NCBI GenBank assembly: GCA_034440235.1
Contig: JAWXBR010000068.1
Coordinates: 1 to 21,300, forward strand
Source of the DNA: JAWXBR01 sp034440235
GTDB lineage: Bacteria; Bacteroidota; Ignavibacteria; Kapaibacteriales; Kapaibacteriaceae
Length of the DNA: 21,300 nt
Direction: 5' to 3'
Position numbers and translations under genes: made by a program. The notes beneath the pieces were generated by a model. The model was not told where the DNA came from, did not search any database, and was given only the letters and a program-made list of their open reading frames with translations. Of the stretch, positions 7,546-14,672 are shown piece after piece (the stretch's first letter is position 1; the number at the start of each line of letters is the position of its first letter).

Positions 7546-7614
7546 CAACTAGACTTGTAGCAACTAGACTTGTAGCAACTAGGCTTGTAGCAACTAGGCT
7601 TGTAGCAACTAGGC
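7540..7614. repeat. 15-bp x5 tandem array carrying the stops of two convergent genes
   Basis: Five consecutive copies of TTGTAGCAACTAG[A/G]C occupy 7540-7554, 7555-7569, 7570-7584, 7585-7599 and 7600-7614; the first two end in AC and the last three in GC. The first copy contains the TAG of the plus-strand transporter gene (7543-7545). The last contains the TAG of the minus-strand dapA (7609-7611). Because 15 is a multiple of 3, every copy gives an in-frame stop on both strands. There is no hairpin terminator between these convergent genes. Confidence 0.95.
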
Positions 7615-8490
7615 GTCTACAAAACTAGACATCACCTTCTCCAGCTTCGCTTGCGTGAGGGTGGTAGGGGGCACAAGGGGCAAGCGGTAGGTAGCATCGC
7701 ACATACCGAGGAGGGAGAGAATGTATTTCACTGGACCGGGGTTAGACTCGATGAAGTTTGCCGTGTAGTACGGCACCAGTTTTTCCTGAAGGGTGCGTGC
7801 GGTTGCATAGTCACCCGCAAGGGCTGCATGCACGAGACGACCGAATGTGCGTGGTGCATAATTCGAAATAACAGCAATCACACCCTTACCACCGAGTGCA
7901 ATGATTGGTAACGCAAGAACATCGTCACCTGCAATCACCCGGAAGTGACTTGGTGCATTGCGAATGATCTGTCCGATTTGCTCGAGGTTCGCAGACGCTT
8001 CTTTTGTGGCGACAACATTCTTGCACGCTTCTGCTATTTCGAGCTGTGTTTCTGCTGACATGTTTGTTGCGGTGCGTCCGGGAACGTTGTACATCACTAC
8101 TGGAAGTGATGTGCTGTCGGCTATGGCTTTGAAGTGCGCTAGTTGTCCGGCCAGACTCGGCTTGTTGTAATACGGCGTTACCACCAGTGCGCCTTGCACT
8201 CCACAGCTTTCTGCCTTGCGTGTGAGCTCGATGCTCGCACGCGTGTCGTTCGAGCCAGTGCCGGCGATAATTGGTACTGTGCCATTCATGTGTTCTACGG
8301 CCCATGACCATAACTGCACTTTTTCTTCGTTCGATGTTGTGGCGGCTTCGCCCGTAGACCCGCACACAACAACGCCATCTACTCCTGCCTCGCGTTGAAG
8401 GTCGAGCAGACGCAGAAACGTCGTCTTGTCTAGTTCGCCGTTCTTAAACGGAGTTACTATTGCGGTATACAGTCCGTCTATAGAAAGCAT
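7609..8490 (-). CDS. dapA: 4-hydroxy-tetrahydrodipicolinate synthase
   Basis: This enzyme condenses pyruvate with aspartate semialdehyde, the first committed step to diaminopimelate and lysine, in the cytosol. The 293 residues match the usual length. Visible signatures are GSTGE (residues 44-48; many homologues have GTTGE), YYNKP (107-111), MYNVPGRT with Tyr134 and Arg139, and the Schiff-base lysine in ATKEAS (Lys163). C-terminal ESNPGPVKYIL is also typical. The ATG at 8490 lies 3 nt from the last copy of a repeat derived from the end of the upstream DUF58 gene, with no clear Shine-Dalgarno site. The gene ends the minus-strand run from 12663, and its stop is in the 15-bp array shared with the convergent transporter gene. 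Confidence 0.96.
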   Translation of the reverse strand: MLSIDGLYTAIVTPFKNGELDKTTFLRLLDLQREAGVDGVVVCGSTGEAATTSNEEKVQLWSWAVEHMNGTVPIIAGTGSNDTRASIELTRKAESCGVQGALVVTPYYNKPSLAGQLAHFKAIADSTSLPVVMYNVPGRTATNMSAETQLEIAEACKNVVATKEASANLEQIGQIIRNAPSHFRVIAGDDVLALPIIALGGKGVIAVISNYAPRTFGRLVHAALAGDYATARTLQEKLVPYYTANFIESNPGPVKYILSLLGMCDATYRLPLVPPTTLTQAKLEKVMSSFVDA

Positions 8491-8493
8491 AGA

Positions 8494-8567
8494 GTTATCC
8501 GCGAATGCGGTGCGTGGAAGTGTTATCCGCGAATGCGGTGCGTGAGAGGAGTTATCCGCGGATGCGA
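8494..8567. repeat. 28-29 bp x3 repeat of the DUF58 gene end, abutting the dapA start
   Basis: On the coding (minus) strand the end of the DUF58 gene, CGCATCCGCGGATAAC including its TAA, recurs twice as CGCATTCGCGGATAAC, each preceded by an ACGCAC tract. On the plus strand the copies start at 8494, 8522 and 8551. The two distal copies are identical over 23 bp; the copy inside the gene is more diverged. The array leaves 3 nt before the dapA ATG. Confidence 0.9.
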
Positions 8568-9451
8568 CGTCTTGAGATGAGATATTCGCGCAGGGCTGCG
8601 TCGAACGGTTTGTCTGTTGTTATGCGTGCGTAATCGATGTTCAGCGAATGGCACGCACGTTTGATGTCTGTGCTGAATTGTTCTACTGCTGCCTGATAAC
8701 TGCGCTGCAGTTGCACGGGCTGGGTTGTGAGTTCTAGTCCGGTTTCCATGTCCTTAAACACTGCTGCCGACGGAAATGCAAAGTCTACTTCGCGGGGGTC
8801 CATGACGTGCATTACAAGTACATCGTGGCTGTCGTGACGGAAGTGCCGTAGAGCTTCGATGATTGAAGCGGGCTCGTCGAACATGTCACTTATGATAATC
8901 ACCAAGCCACGACGTGTAAGGCGCTCGGCAAGTCGGTGAAGAGCATTGGCTGTACTTGTCTCGGAGCGTGGTTGTGCTGTTTCGAGCGTACGTAAGATTT
9001 CGCGTACGTACGACATCTTCGACCGAGGTGGCAGGTACGACATGATGTCTGTGTTGTACAGAGCAAGTCCGGCAGCGTCGCGTTGATGTAACACCAAATA
9101 CGAAAGAGCTGCAGCCAGATACGAAGCATAGCGAAACTTCGTGATATGTCCGTCCGATGCATAATTCATCGAAGCACTTGCATCAACAGCAATTACACAA
9201 CGGAGGTTCGTCTCGTCTTCGTATTGCTTTACATAGAACCTGTCGGAGCGGCCGTAGATGCGCCAGTCGATGTGTTTTAGTTCGTCGCCTGGACGGTACT
9301 GGCGGTGCTCTGAGAACTCTGCACTGAAGCCGTGAAAGGGAGAACGGTGAAGTCCGGTAATGAAGCCTTCGACAACTAGACGTGCGCGAAGCTCCATGCT
9401 GCCTAGGCGGGCAACAACATCGGGGTCGAGATATGAAGTGGTTTCGTTCAT
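8552..9451 (-). CDS. DUF58-family protein with VWA-like metal-binding motif
   Basis: The 299-residue protein carries the DUF58 core: GLHRSPFHGFSAEFSEHRQY (residues ~33-52), RPGDELKHIDWRIYGRSD and YVKQYEDET, then a von Willebrand A-type MIDAS sequence DASASM (~90-95), ITKFRYA, RRGLVIIISDMFD and LVMHVMDP. There is no transmembrane helix. DUF58 proteins are usually encoded beside MoxR AAA+ ATPases and BatA/BatB-type membrane VWA proteins and are thought to help protein maturation or envelope stress responses. No MoxR or Bat gene is visible here, which is slightly unusual. The gene lies 17 nt after the response regulator stop. Its C-terminal codons and stop are tandemly repeated downstream. Confidence 0.92.
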   Translation of the reverse strand: MNETTSYLDPDVVARLGSMELRARLVVEGFITGLHRSPFHGFSAEFSEHRQYRPGDELKHIDWRIYGRSDRFYVKQYEDETNLRCVIAVDASASMNYASDGHITKFRYASYLAAALSYLVLHQRDAAGLALYNTDIMSYLPPRSKMSYVREILRTLETAQPRSETSTANALHRLAERLTRRGLVIIISDMFDEPASIIEALRHFRHDSHDVLVMHVMDPREVDFAFPSAAVFKDMETGLELTTQPVQLQRSYQAAVEQFSTDIKRACHSLNIDYARITTDKPFDAALREYLISRRRIRG

Positions 9452-9468
9452 GAGCGCCTAGCGGACGA

Positions 9469-10161
9469 TCATGAATCTTCGTTCGTGGACGAAGCCTGAA
9501 AGTATGTTGAGTGGAGCAATGCAAAGCGAACAAGGCCCGCAGCATTATTCACGCCCAGCTTGTCCATGATGCGTGCACGGTGGGTTTCGACTGTACGCGG
9601 ACTAATAAACAATTTCTTTGCGATGTCTTGACTCGTAAGCCCCTTAGCAACGAGGGCAACAATCTCTTCTTCTCGCTTGGTAAGGCTGATAGGGGGCTCG
9701 TTGTCTTGTGCTTCTGCGACCTTTCCTTCGAGCAGGGCTACAATCGATCGACTGAATACACGATCGCCAACAACAACATTGCGAATGGCTTCGACAAGTT
9801 CTTTCGAGCCAACTTCTTTTGAAAGATATCCATCTGCCCCGGCATACAACGCGCGCTCGATAGATTTTTCATCTTCCGAAGAGCTAAGCATTATTACCAT
9901 TGTGTCGGGCATCTCTGCTTTTAATCGTTGCGCTGCTTCGATACCAGATACATTTGGCATCATTACGTCCAAGAGCACAACGTTTGGCTTCATTGTACGC
10001 GCGAGCTCTACGGCTTGTGTGCCATTCGCTGCTTCAGCTACGATTTCGATATCAGGCGCAATGGAAAGTAGACGGCGCACACCGATACGAGACATCTCGT
10101 GATCGTCTGCAATCAGCACGCGTATGGTGGTTCCGTTCCCTGGTCTTGAATCTTGTGACAT
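9469..10161 (-). CDS. NarL/FixJ-type response regulator
   Basis: The start is taken at ATG 10161 (MSQDSRPG), which puts the receiver domain at residue ~13; the longer frame from 10203 would add 14 residues and nearly reach nadE. Receiver features: acidic pair Asp19-Asp20, phospho-acceptor Asp65 in VVLLDVMMP, Ser93 in VIMLSSSED and Lys115 in GYLSKEV. The C-terminal LuxR helix-turn-helix reads LTKREEEIVALVAKG, LTSQDIAKKLFISPRTVETH and RARIMDKLGVNNAAGLVRFAL. The 230-residue product is a normal length for a DNA-binding two-component regulator. No histidine kinase is present nearby, so its partner and targets are unknown. It sits between nadE (55 nt upstream) and the DUF58 gene (17 nt downstream). 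Confidence 0.94.
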   Translation of the reverse strand: MSQDSRPGNGTTIRVLIADDHEMSRIGVRRLLSIAPDIEIVAEAANGTQAVELARTMKPNVVLLDVMMPNVSGIEAAQRLKAEMPDTMVIMLSSSEDEKSIERALYAGADGYLSKEVGSKELVEAIRNVVVGDRVFSRSIVALLEGKVAEAQDNEPPISLTKREEEIVALVAKGLTSQDIAKKLFISPRTVETHRARIMDKLGVNNAAGLVRFALLHSTYFQASSTNEDS

Positions 10162-10216
10162 AAGTCTTTGTAGCAATGGGTATCCTGCTACTAAAATAGG
10201 CATTCAAGCCGACCCA

Positions 10217-12181
10217 TCAGTCAGCCAAATCGGCTTTAAGTGCGGCTAATTCATTCAGCCACACAGAAACCGATGCATCACTTGGCATTCTCCAGTCGGC
10301 TCGTGGAGATAATGCTACCGAACCAATCTTTACCGTGTCGGGCATACACGAGCGTTTGAATTGCTGGCTTGTAAATCGAGTGACAAAAACTTCGAGCCAG
10401 GCCAAGATCTGCGCTACAGTGTAGGTTCCGTCAAAAACCAGTGAAGCAAGAATGCCAACGGTTCGGACGGGTTCGTGTAGTCGGATGAGATGGTAGAGGA
10501 AGAAGTCGTGCAGGACAAACGGCCCGAGCACATCTTCGGTTTGCTGTGTTGTAATACCCTTTTCATCGAGCGGTAGTAGTTCGGGCGAGATAGGCGTATC
10601 GAGAATATCGAGGAGCGCCTTGCGAAGCGCCCCTTCACAACGTTCCGCTGCATACCACTGCACAAGATGGCGCACCAGGGTCTTCGGAACGCCGCCGTTT
10701 ACGTTATACATAGACATGTGGTCTGCGTTGTATGTAGACCATCCGAGCGTAAGCTCAGAGAGATCGCCGGTACCAATAACGATTCCGCGGTGTTTGTTCG
10801 CAAGGTCCATTAGGATTTGCGTTCGCTCGCGCGCCTGTGCGTTTTCGTACACCACAGAATGATCGTTCGGGTCGTGTGCGATGTCTACAAAGTGCTGCGC
10901 AACCGATGCATTGACTGAGATTTCACGGGTTTCGAAGCCCATGTGCTCGGCGAGATGCAACGCGTTGGCAAGTGTACGTTTTGATGTGCCAAAGCCAGGC
11001 ATTGTAACGGCAAGAACGGTGTTATGACTGCGCTCAAGCAAGTCGCATGCACGAAGGCACGCAATAGCAGCAAGCGTCGAATCGAGTCCGCCCGAAAGCC
11101 CCAGTACACAACGTTCCGCACCAGCCCTTTGCAACCGTACTGCGAGAGCAGTGGCTTGAATATTCACGATCTCTTCACAACGCAATGTTCTGTCTTCGGC
11201 ACGTGCCGGTAGAAACGGATGTGGTGTGATTACGCGCTGCACGTCGCTCTTTAACGATCGGTGCAGATTAATTGGAAACACGCGCGCGGATGGTTCGCCT
11301 GGTTCTTGTGAGAACGATGTGCCATTAAGGCGTTCTGAGACACACCGACGCAGGTCGACATCGGCTACCACCAAGACTTCGCCGAGTCTTAGGCGTTCAC
11401 TTTCTACAAGCATCTCTCCGCATTCCGCAATCATGCAATGTCCGCTGAACACCGTGTCGGTGGTGCTCTCCCACGGACCCGCCGATGCGTATGCGTATAC
11501 GGTGTAGGTCCGCGCCGACTGCATCGCAACAAGCGACCGTCGGTATGCAGCCTTCCCGACTACTTCGTTGCTTGCAGAAAGATTCAAAATGAGTGTTGCA
11601 CCTGCACGCGTAAGAGGTCCGCTCGGCGGTTGCACCGACCACAGATCTTCGCAAATCTCTGCACCTATAATGCAGTGCGAATCTTCCTCAGAGGCCAGCA
11701 GAATGTTTGTGCCGAAGGGCACCGAGGCGTGGACAACAACTACACTCTCAGAAGTAGCCTGCGCGCCCGATGTAAACCATCGGAAGTCGTAGAACTCTTG
11801 TGTAGAGGGCAGGAATACCTTAGGTACAATGGCCTTGACGTGTCCGTCGTGCACCAAGGCGGCAACATTATACAGCCGCGACGCTACGACAAGGGGCAGG
11901 CCTACGGCCACAAGGGGCCGACGTCCGGTCGTCCAGCGTCTAATACGCTCCAGCCCGTTCAACGCCGCAGAAAGAAGATCGTTCTGCCGAAACAGGTCAC
12001 CACAGGTATAGCCTGTGATGCACAGTTCTGGCAGAACGATTACGTCAGAGCCTCTCTCTTGTGCGCGTTCGCACAGCGAGAGTATTGAGTTAACATTTCC
12101 TTCTACGTCGGCTGGTTGCAACCGCGGGGACGCCGCCGCAACGCGCACATAACCGAGCGACGTGATAAGCGACGGATGCAT
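10217..12181 (-). CDS. nadE: Glutamine-dependent NAD+ synthetase
   Basis: The protein makes NAD+ from deamido-NAD+ with ATP, taking ammonia from glutamine; this is the last step of NAD synthesis, in the cytosol. The 654-residue length fits the two-domain form. The N-terminal nitrilase-like glutaminase domain shows the Glu-Lys-Cys triad: Glu52 in VLPELCITGY, Lys121 in VPKVFLPS and Cys177 in GAEICEDLW. The C-terminal synthetase domain has the pyrophosphatase-type loop LGLSGGLDSTLA (~365), STYNADHMSMYNVNGGVPKT, and LPLDEKGITTQQTEDVLGP. Triad spacing matches the long mycobacterial-type enzyme. The ATG at 12181 is 1 nt from a 16-bp array made from the end of the upstream MarR gene, and no Shine-Dalgarno site is visible. 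Confidence 0.96.
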   Translation of the reverse strand: MHPSLITSLGYVRVAAASPRLQPADVEGNVNSILSLCERAQERGSDVIVLPELCITGYTCGDLFRQNDLLSAALNGLERIRRWTTGRRPLVAVGLPLVVASRLYNVAALVHDGHVKAIVPKVFLPSTQEFYDFRWFTSGAQATSESVVVVHASVPFGTNILLASEEDSHCIIGAEICEDLWSVQPPSGPLTRAGATLILNLSASNEVVGKAAYRRSLVAMQSARTYTVYAYASAGPWESTTDTVFSGHCMIAECGEMLVESERLRLGEVLVVADVDLRRCVSERLNGTSFSQEPGEPSARVFPINLHRSLKSDVQRVITPHPFLPARAEDRTLRCEEIVNIQATALAVRLQRAGAERCVLGLSGGLDSTLAAIACLRACDLLERSHNTVLAVTMPGFGTSKRTLANALHLAEHMGFETREISVNASVAQHFVDIAHDPNDHSVVYENAQARERTQILMDLANKHRGIVIGTGDLSELTLGWSTYNADHMSMYNVNGGVPKTLVRHLVQWYAAERCEGALRKALLDILDTPISPELLPLDEKGITTQQTEDVLGPFVLHDFFLYHLIRLHEPVRTVGILASLVFDGTYTVAQILAWLEVFVTRFTSQQFKRSCMPDTVKIGSVALSPRADWRMPSDASVSVWLNELAALKADLAD

Positions 12182-12182
12182 A

Positions 12183-12230
12183 GTTACTTAGTCGAGCAGT
12201 TACTTAGTCGAGCAGTTACTTAGTCGAGCA
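12183..12230. repeat. 16-bp x3 repeat of the MarR gene end, abutting the nadE start
   Basis: Three perfect copies of GTTACTTAGTCGAGCA (plus strand) start at 12183, 12199 and 12215. On the minus strand this is the MarR C-terminus CTG CTC GAC TAA plus GTAA. The 12215 copy holds the real stop (12220-12222); the other two fill the whole gap to nadE, leaving 1 nt before its ATG. Confidence 0.95.
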
Positions 12231-12663
12231 GGGAACTTATGGTCTTGCGGTGCTTGTCTGTGAAACCAGCTTGCGTGAACATTTCGTCCTCGAGCTTGCC
12301 AACGATTTTGTGTGCACGCTTCAGGACAGCGATACCTTCTTTTGTGAGACCCAGATCCTTGGCGCGAGTATCACCTGGATGATCTTCACGTTCGATGAGT
12401 CCGCGTTCTTCGAGCGTACGCAGCGCCTTCGAAGCAAGCATTACATCGAGATGTGTTGCACGAGCCAGACGGGTTTGTGTAATTGGTTCGCCGTCGGACG
12501 ACAGGCGTTCGATGCCGTCGAGAAGAGCATGCAATGTCGGGGAGAGATCGAGTTCGCCAAGACTAGCGTCGAGAGCGCGTGACCACTTGCGTGCAGCGCG
12601 TGCGAGTAATAGACCTGGACCTGGTTGGTCCTTTTGGTCGCGAAAGGTTTTCTTCTTGCTCAT
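12220..12663 (-). CDS. MarR-family winged-helix regulator
   Basis: The 147-residue protein has the MarR layout: an N-terminal helix for dimerisation (LLLARAARKWSRALD), LSPTLHALLDGIERLSSD, a winged helix (ITQTRLARATHLDVMLASKALRTLEERGLIERE), the wing DHPGDTRAKDLGLTKEG and a C-terminal dimer helix. Family members bind palindromic operators as dimers and usually release on binding small phenolic ligands or on oxidation; there is no Cys here, so a thiol switch is unlikely. It leads the minus-strand run including nadE and diverges from the lipoprotein gene at 12762 across a 98-bp AT-rich region, so autoregulation and control of the divergent gene are plausible. I could not find a convincing operator palindrome in 12664-12761. 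Confidence 0.92.
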   Translation of the reverse strand: MSKKKTFRDQKDQPGPGLLLARAARKWSRALDASLGELDLSPTLHALLDGIERLSSDGEPITQTRLARATHLDVMLASKALRTLEERGLIEREDHPGDTRAKDLGLTKEGIAVLKRAHKIVGKLEDEMFTQAGFTDKHRKTISSLLD

Positions 12664-12761
12664 AGTTCCTCACTAATGAATACTTGTGTGACCAGTAAAA
12701 TACGGAAGACATCCATTCAAATAACATTAATTTACAATACAGCATAATCAAGGACACCACG

Positions 12762-13451
12762 ATGCGACCTCAGGTACGTCCGTTGATCACAGTTTTTGCA
12801 GCAGTTTTAATACTCATCTCATGCTCGACCGATGACCCCTCCCAACCGGGCGCGGCCATTCATCAGAGTTATGAAATTGAATACGATGTTGCTCGAGACC
12901 GGACGACAGGACGAGCTGCATTACGCGTAGACAACGCCTCGGGAGCCCAGACACAGCTTGGCTCGCCCGCCGGTATACTCTATAACGGTACTGCCATGTC
13001 GTTTAGCAACGTCGAGCCGTTCGGATACGAGCGCATACAGAACGGACGTATCGCATCGGGTACGTTCGAGTACACCGACGGTACCGGAACAGTCAAAACA
13101 AACACTGCCTTGATTGCATCCGTCGAAACGATTGCCCTGCCTTCGGGTGTAAACGCACTTACCATGAGCACCGGTGCGGAAATTGTTTGGGAAGGGGCTG
13201 CCGTTGGTATTGATGAGACAGTATTACTAATATTTAGCACTCCGTCGGCCGGCGTGGCAACGTACTTTCAGCAGTCCGTGGGAGCTACTTCTATAACGCT
13301 GAGTTCGGCACATCTGACACAGCTCGGTGCGGGTGTCGGCACGTGGCGACTCGAACGTCTAAAAACTATGGGTCTACAGGCACCCACGACCGCGGGTGGA
13401 TCGATCGGTGTCAGGTGGTCTACCGGTGACAGCCCCGTCACTATTAACTAG
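12762..13451 (+). CDS. Hypothetical lipoprotein
   Basis: The 229-residue protein has a lipoprotein signal peptide (LITVFAAVLILISC; lipobox LISC, Cys ~21) followed by acidic STDDPSQPG, typical of surface or periplasmic lipoproteins in this group. The mature part is a Gly/Thr/Ala-rich beta-type sequence (YEIEYDVARDRTTGRAALRV, SGTFEYTDGTGTVKTN) ending VRWSTGDSPVTIN. I recognise no family. It diverges from the MarR gene and is followed 132 nt later by a second lipoprotein gene in the same direction, so the pair may form one unit. The short gap holds small inverted repeats (ACCTTCCCAAAGGT, 13454-13467) but no T tract. Confidence 0.82.
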   Translation: MRPQVRPLITVFAAVLILISCSTDDPSQPGAAIHQSYEIEYDVARDRTTGRAALRVDNASGAQTQLGSPAGILYNGTAMSFSNVEPFGYERIQNGRIASGTFEYTDGTGTVKTNTALIASVETIALPSGVNALTMSTGAEIVWEGAAVGIDETVLLIFSTPSAGVATYFQQSVGATSITLSSAHLTQLGAGVGTWRLERLKTMGLQAPTTAGGSIGVRWSTGDSPVTIN

Positions 13452-13583
13452 TACCTTCCCAAAGGTCGAACTCAATTAGTTCAGCGCCTAAGGTCTTGCC
13501 TAGCTGACTGGCCTAGGTGGTTCTACTGAACGCTGGCATACCGTTTGCGGGTCATGGGTCCCGAACACTATTCGCGAGTTGAA

Positions 13584-14327
13584 ATGCCGATTCGTACCCT
13601 TAGCATATTCGTTACACTTCTGGTTGCCTGCCTGGTGTTCAGTTGTTCGTCGGACCCTGTTGGGCCCGAGGACATCACAGATATGCAGGCAATCGATACC
13701 GTTGTCGTCGAAGGCAGAGTACTCGAGGTTTATGCAACGGCCCCGGTTATCTCAGGCTATAATGGAGTTGCGTTACGTGTGCTCGAAAACGGCGAGGTTG
13801 TGCGTAATGCTTCGCTTCGCATCACACCCCGATTCGACCTTGGCACCTTTCACAGTTCATGTCCAGTCATCCAGCCTGCAGGAGCCGACGGACGTGGACT
13901 CTATGCTTCTGAGATCTTTTTCTACATGGCCTCGGATTCGGCTTGGTCGTTAAACATCGACATGGTGCGCGACAACCAGATACTATACTCGTTTACTGTC
14001 CCCGTCCGCGTCACCTCTTCCCCCAACGCCAAGCTCCGCAAAGGCGCAGACGGCATCCAATGGATTGTTGCGCTCGACCCCAACCACAGCCGTGTGAATG
14101 TGCATCAACGCATCAGCGACATGCAGTTTGCAATCGCAGACGATGTTAAGGCAACCATCTCAACCACAGTTGGCACCACCGAAACTCCACTCGCCTCGAA
14201 CCTCGTAATCGACTCGCGCGGCTGGTGTACCAGCCCCGTGCCCCTTCCTTCAGGGCCCCTTACCATTAACGTCGATCTGCAACGCGACTCGAGTACAATC
14301 GGACGTGTGCTGTTTGTGAGGGAGTAG
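13584..14327 (+). CDS. Lipoprotein with YtkA/FixH-like domain features (tentative)
   Basis: The start is taken at ATG 13584, which gives a clean lipoprotein signal (IFVTLLVACLVFSC, Cys ~21); upstream in-frame starts at 13545 (TTG) and 13554 (ATG) would spoil it. The 247-residue product has a beta-sandwich-like region: YNGVALRVLENGEVVRNASL, ITPRFDLGTFHSSC, then GRGLYASEIFFYMASDSAWSL. This order (NxLxVxV, Met/His-containing MxxHSS-like turn, GxYxxxxxFxMxxxWxL) resembles YtkA-like/FixH-type domains, some of which are linked to copper or oxidase assembly. A second, weaker half (residues ~150-247) ends in SGPLTINVDLQRD. The family call is an inference from pattern; the lipoprotein call is firm. 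Confidence 0.7.
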   Translation: MPIRTLSIFVTLLVACLVFSCSSDPVGPEDITDMQAIDTVVVEGRVLEVYATAPVISGYNGVALRVLENGEVVRNASLRITPRFDLGTFHSSCPVIQPAGADGRGLYASEIFFYMASDSAWSLNIDMVRDNQILYSFTVPVRVTSSPNAKLRKGADGIQWIVALDPNHSRVNVHQRISDMQFAIADDVKATISTTVGTTETPLASNLVIDSRGWCTSPVPLPSGPLTINVDLQRDSSTIGRVLFVRE

Positions 14328-14346
14328 GACCGGAGGTCCGGGCGTC

Positions 14347-14578
14347 GTGAACTCACCCCTAGAACAGTCCGAGAACTCACCCCTTGAACAGTCCGAGAAC
14401 TCACCCCTTGAACAGTCCGTGAACTCACCCCTAGAACAGTCCGTGAACTCACCCCTTGAACAGTCCGTGAACTCACCCCTTGAACAGTCCGTGAACTCAC
14501 CCCTAGAACAGTCCGTGAACTCACCCCTAGAACAGTCCGAGAACTCACCCCTAGAACAGTCCGAGAACTCACCCCTAG
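14347..14578. repeat. 24-bp minisatellite, nine full copies and a partial tenth
   Basis: Units begin every 24 bp from 14347 to 14563 with the core AACTCACCCCT and GAACAGTCC. Only two positions vary, both A/T: GTG or GAG at the unit start and CTA or CTT in the middle. In order the starts are T,A,A,T,T,T,T,T,A,A and the middles A,T,T,A,T,T,A,A,A,A. Because 24 is a multiple of 3 and no copy has a stop, several frames stay open on both strands, including a GTG-start frame (14347-14607) coding for repeated NSPLEQS[V/E]. There are no unique spacers, so it is not a CRISPR array. It takes up most of the 345-bp gap before the MFS gene. Confidence 0.95.
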
Positions 14579-14602
14579 CCCCTCTCATTAGAATGAGAGG
14601 GG
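14579..14602. repeat. Near-perfect palindrome at the right end of the 24-bp array
   Basis: CCCCTCTCATT (14579-14589), AG, AATGAGAGGGG (14592-14602) forms an 11-bp inverted repeat; as RNA it would be a 9-bp stem with a 6-nt loop. It begins exactly where the tenth minisatellite unit diverges. No T tract follows on either strand, so it is a poor intrinsic terminator, though it could block readthrough toward the MFS gene. Confidence 0.7.
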
Positions 14603-14672
14603 GATAAGTAGTTGCGGTTTTGGTTTGGAGAGACTTAGGGATGCAATGGTCCATGCAGGGTAAATTTATGTC

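Noticed and set aside
9677..10102. 141-codon plus-strand open frame opposite the response regulator
   Set aside because: Shadow of a clear receiver-LuxR gene; Ser/Thr-rich antisense composition.
11438..12088. 216-codon plus-strand open frame opposite nadE
   Set aside because: nadE is unambiguous on the other strand with full catalytic motifs; the antisense product has a shadow-like Arg/Cys-rich composition.
14347..14578. CRISPR array
   Set aside because: Units are contiguous with no unique spacers and there are no cas genes in the window.
14347..14607. GTG-start open frame coding for repeated NSPLEQS peptide as a real gene
   Set aside because: It is open because the 24-bp unit lacks stops; several other frames are open too, there is no signal peptide or ribosome site, and it begins and ends with the repeat. 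Kept as a repeat, not a CDS.
14105..14654. Long minus-strand open frames across the minisatellite
   Set aside because: They are by-products of the repeat and run antisense into the lipoprotein gene.
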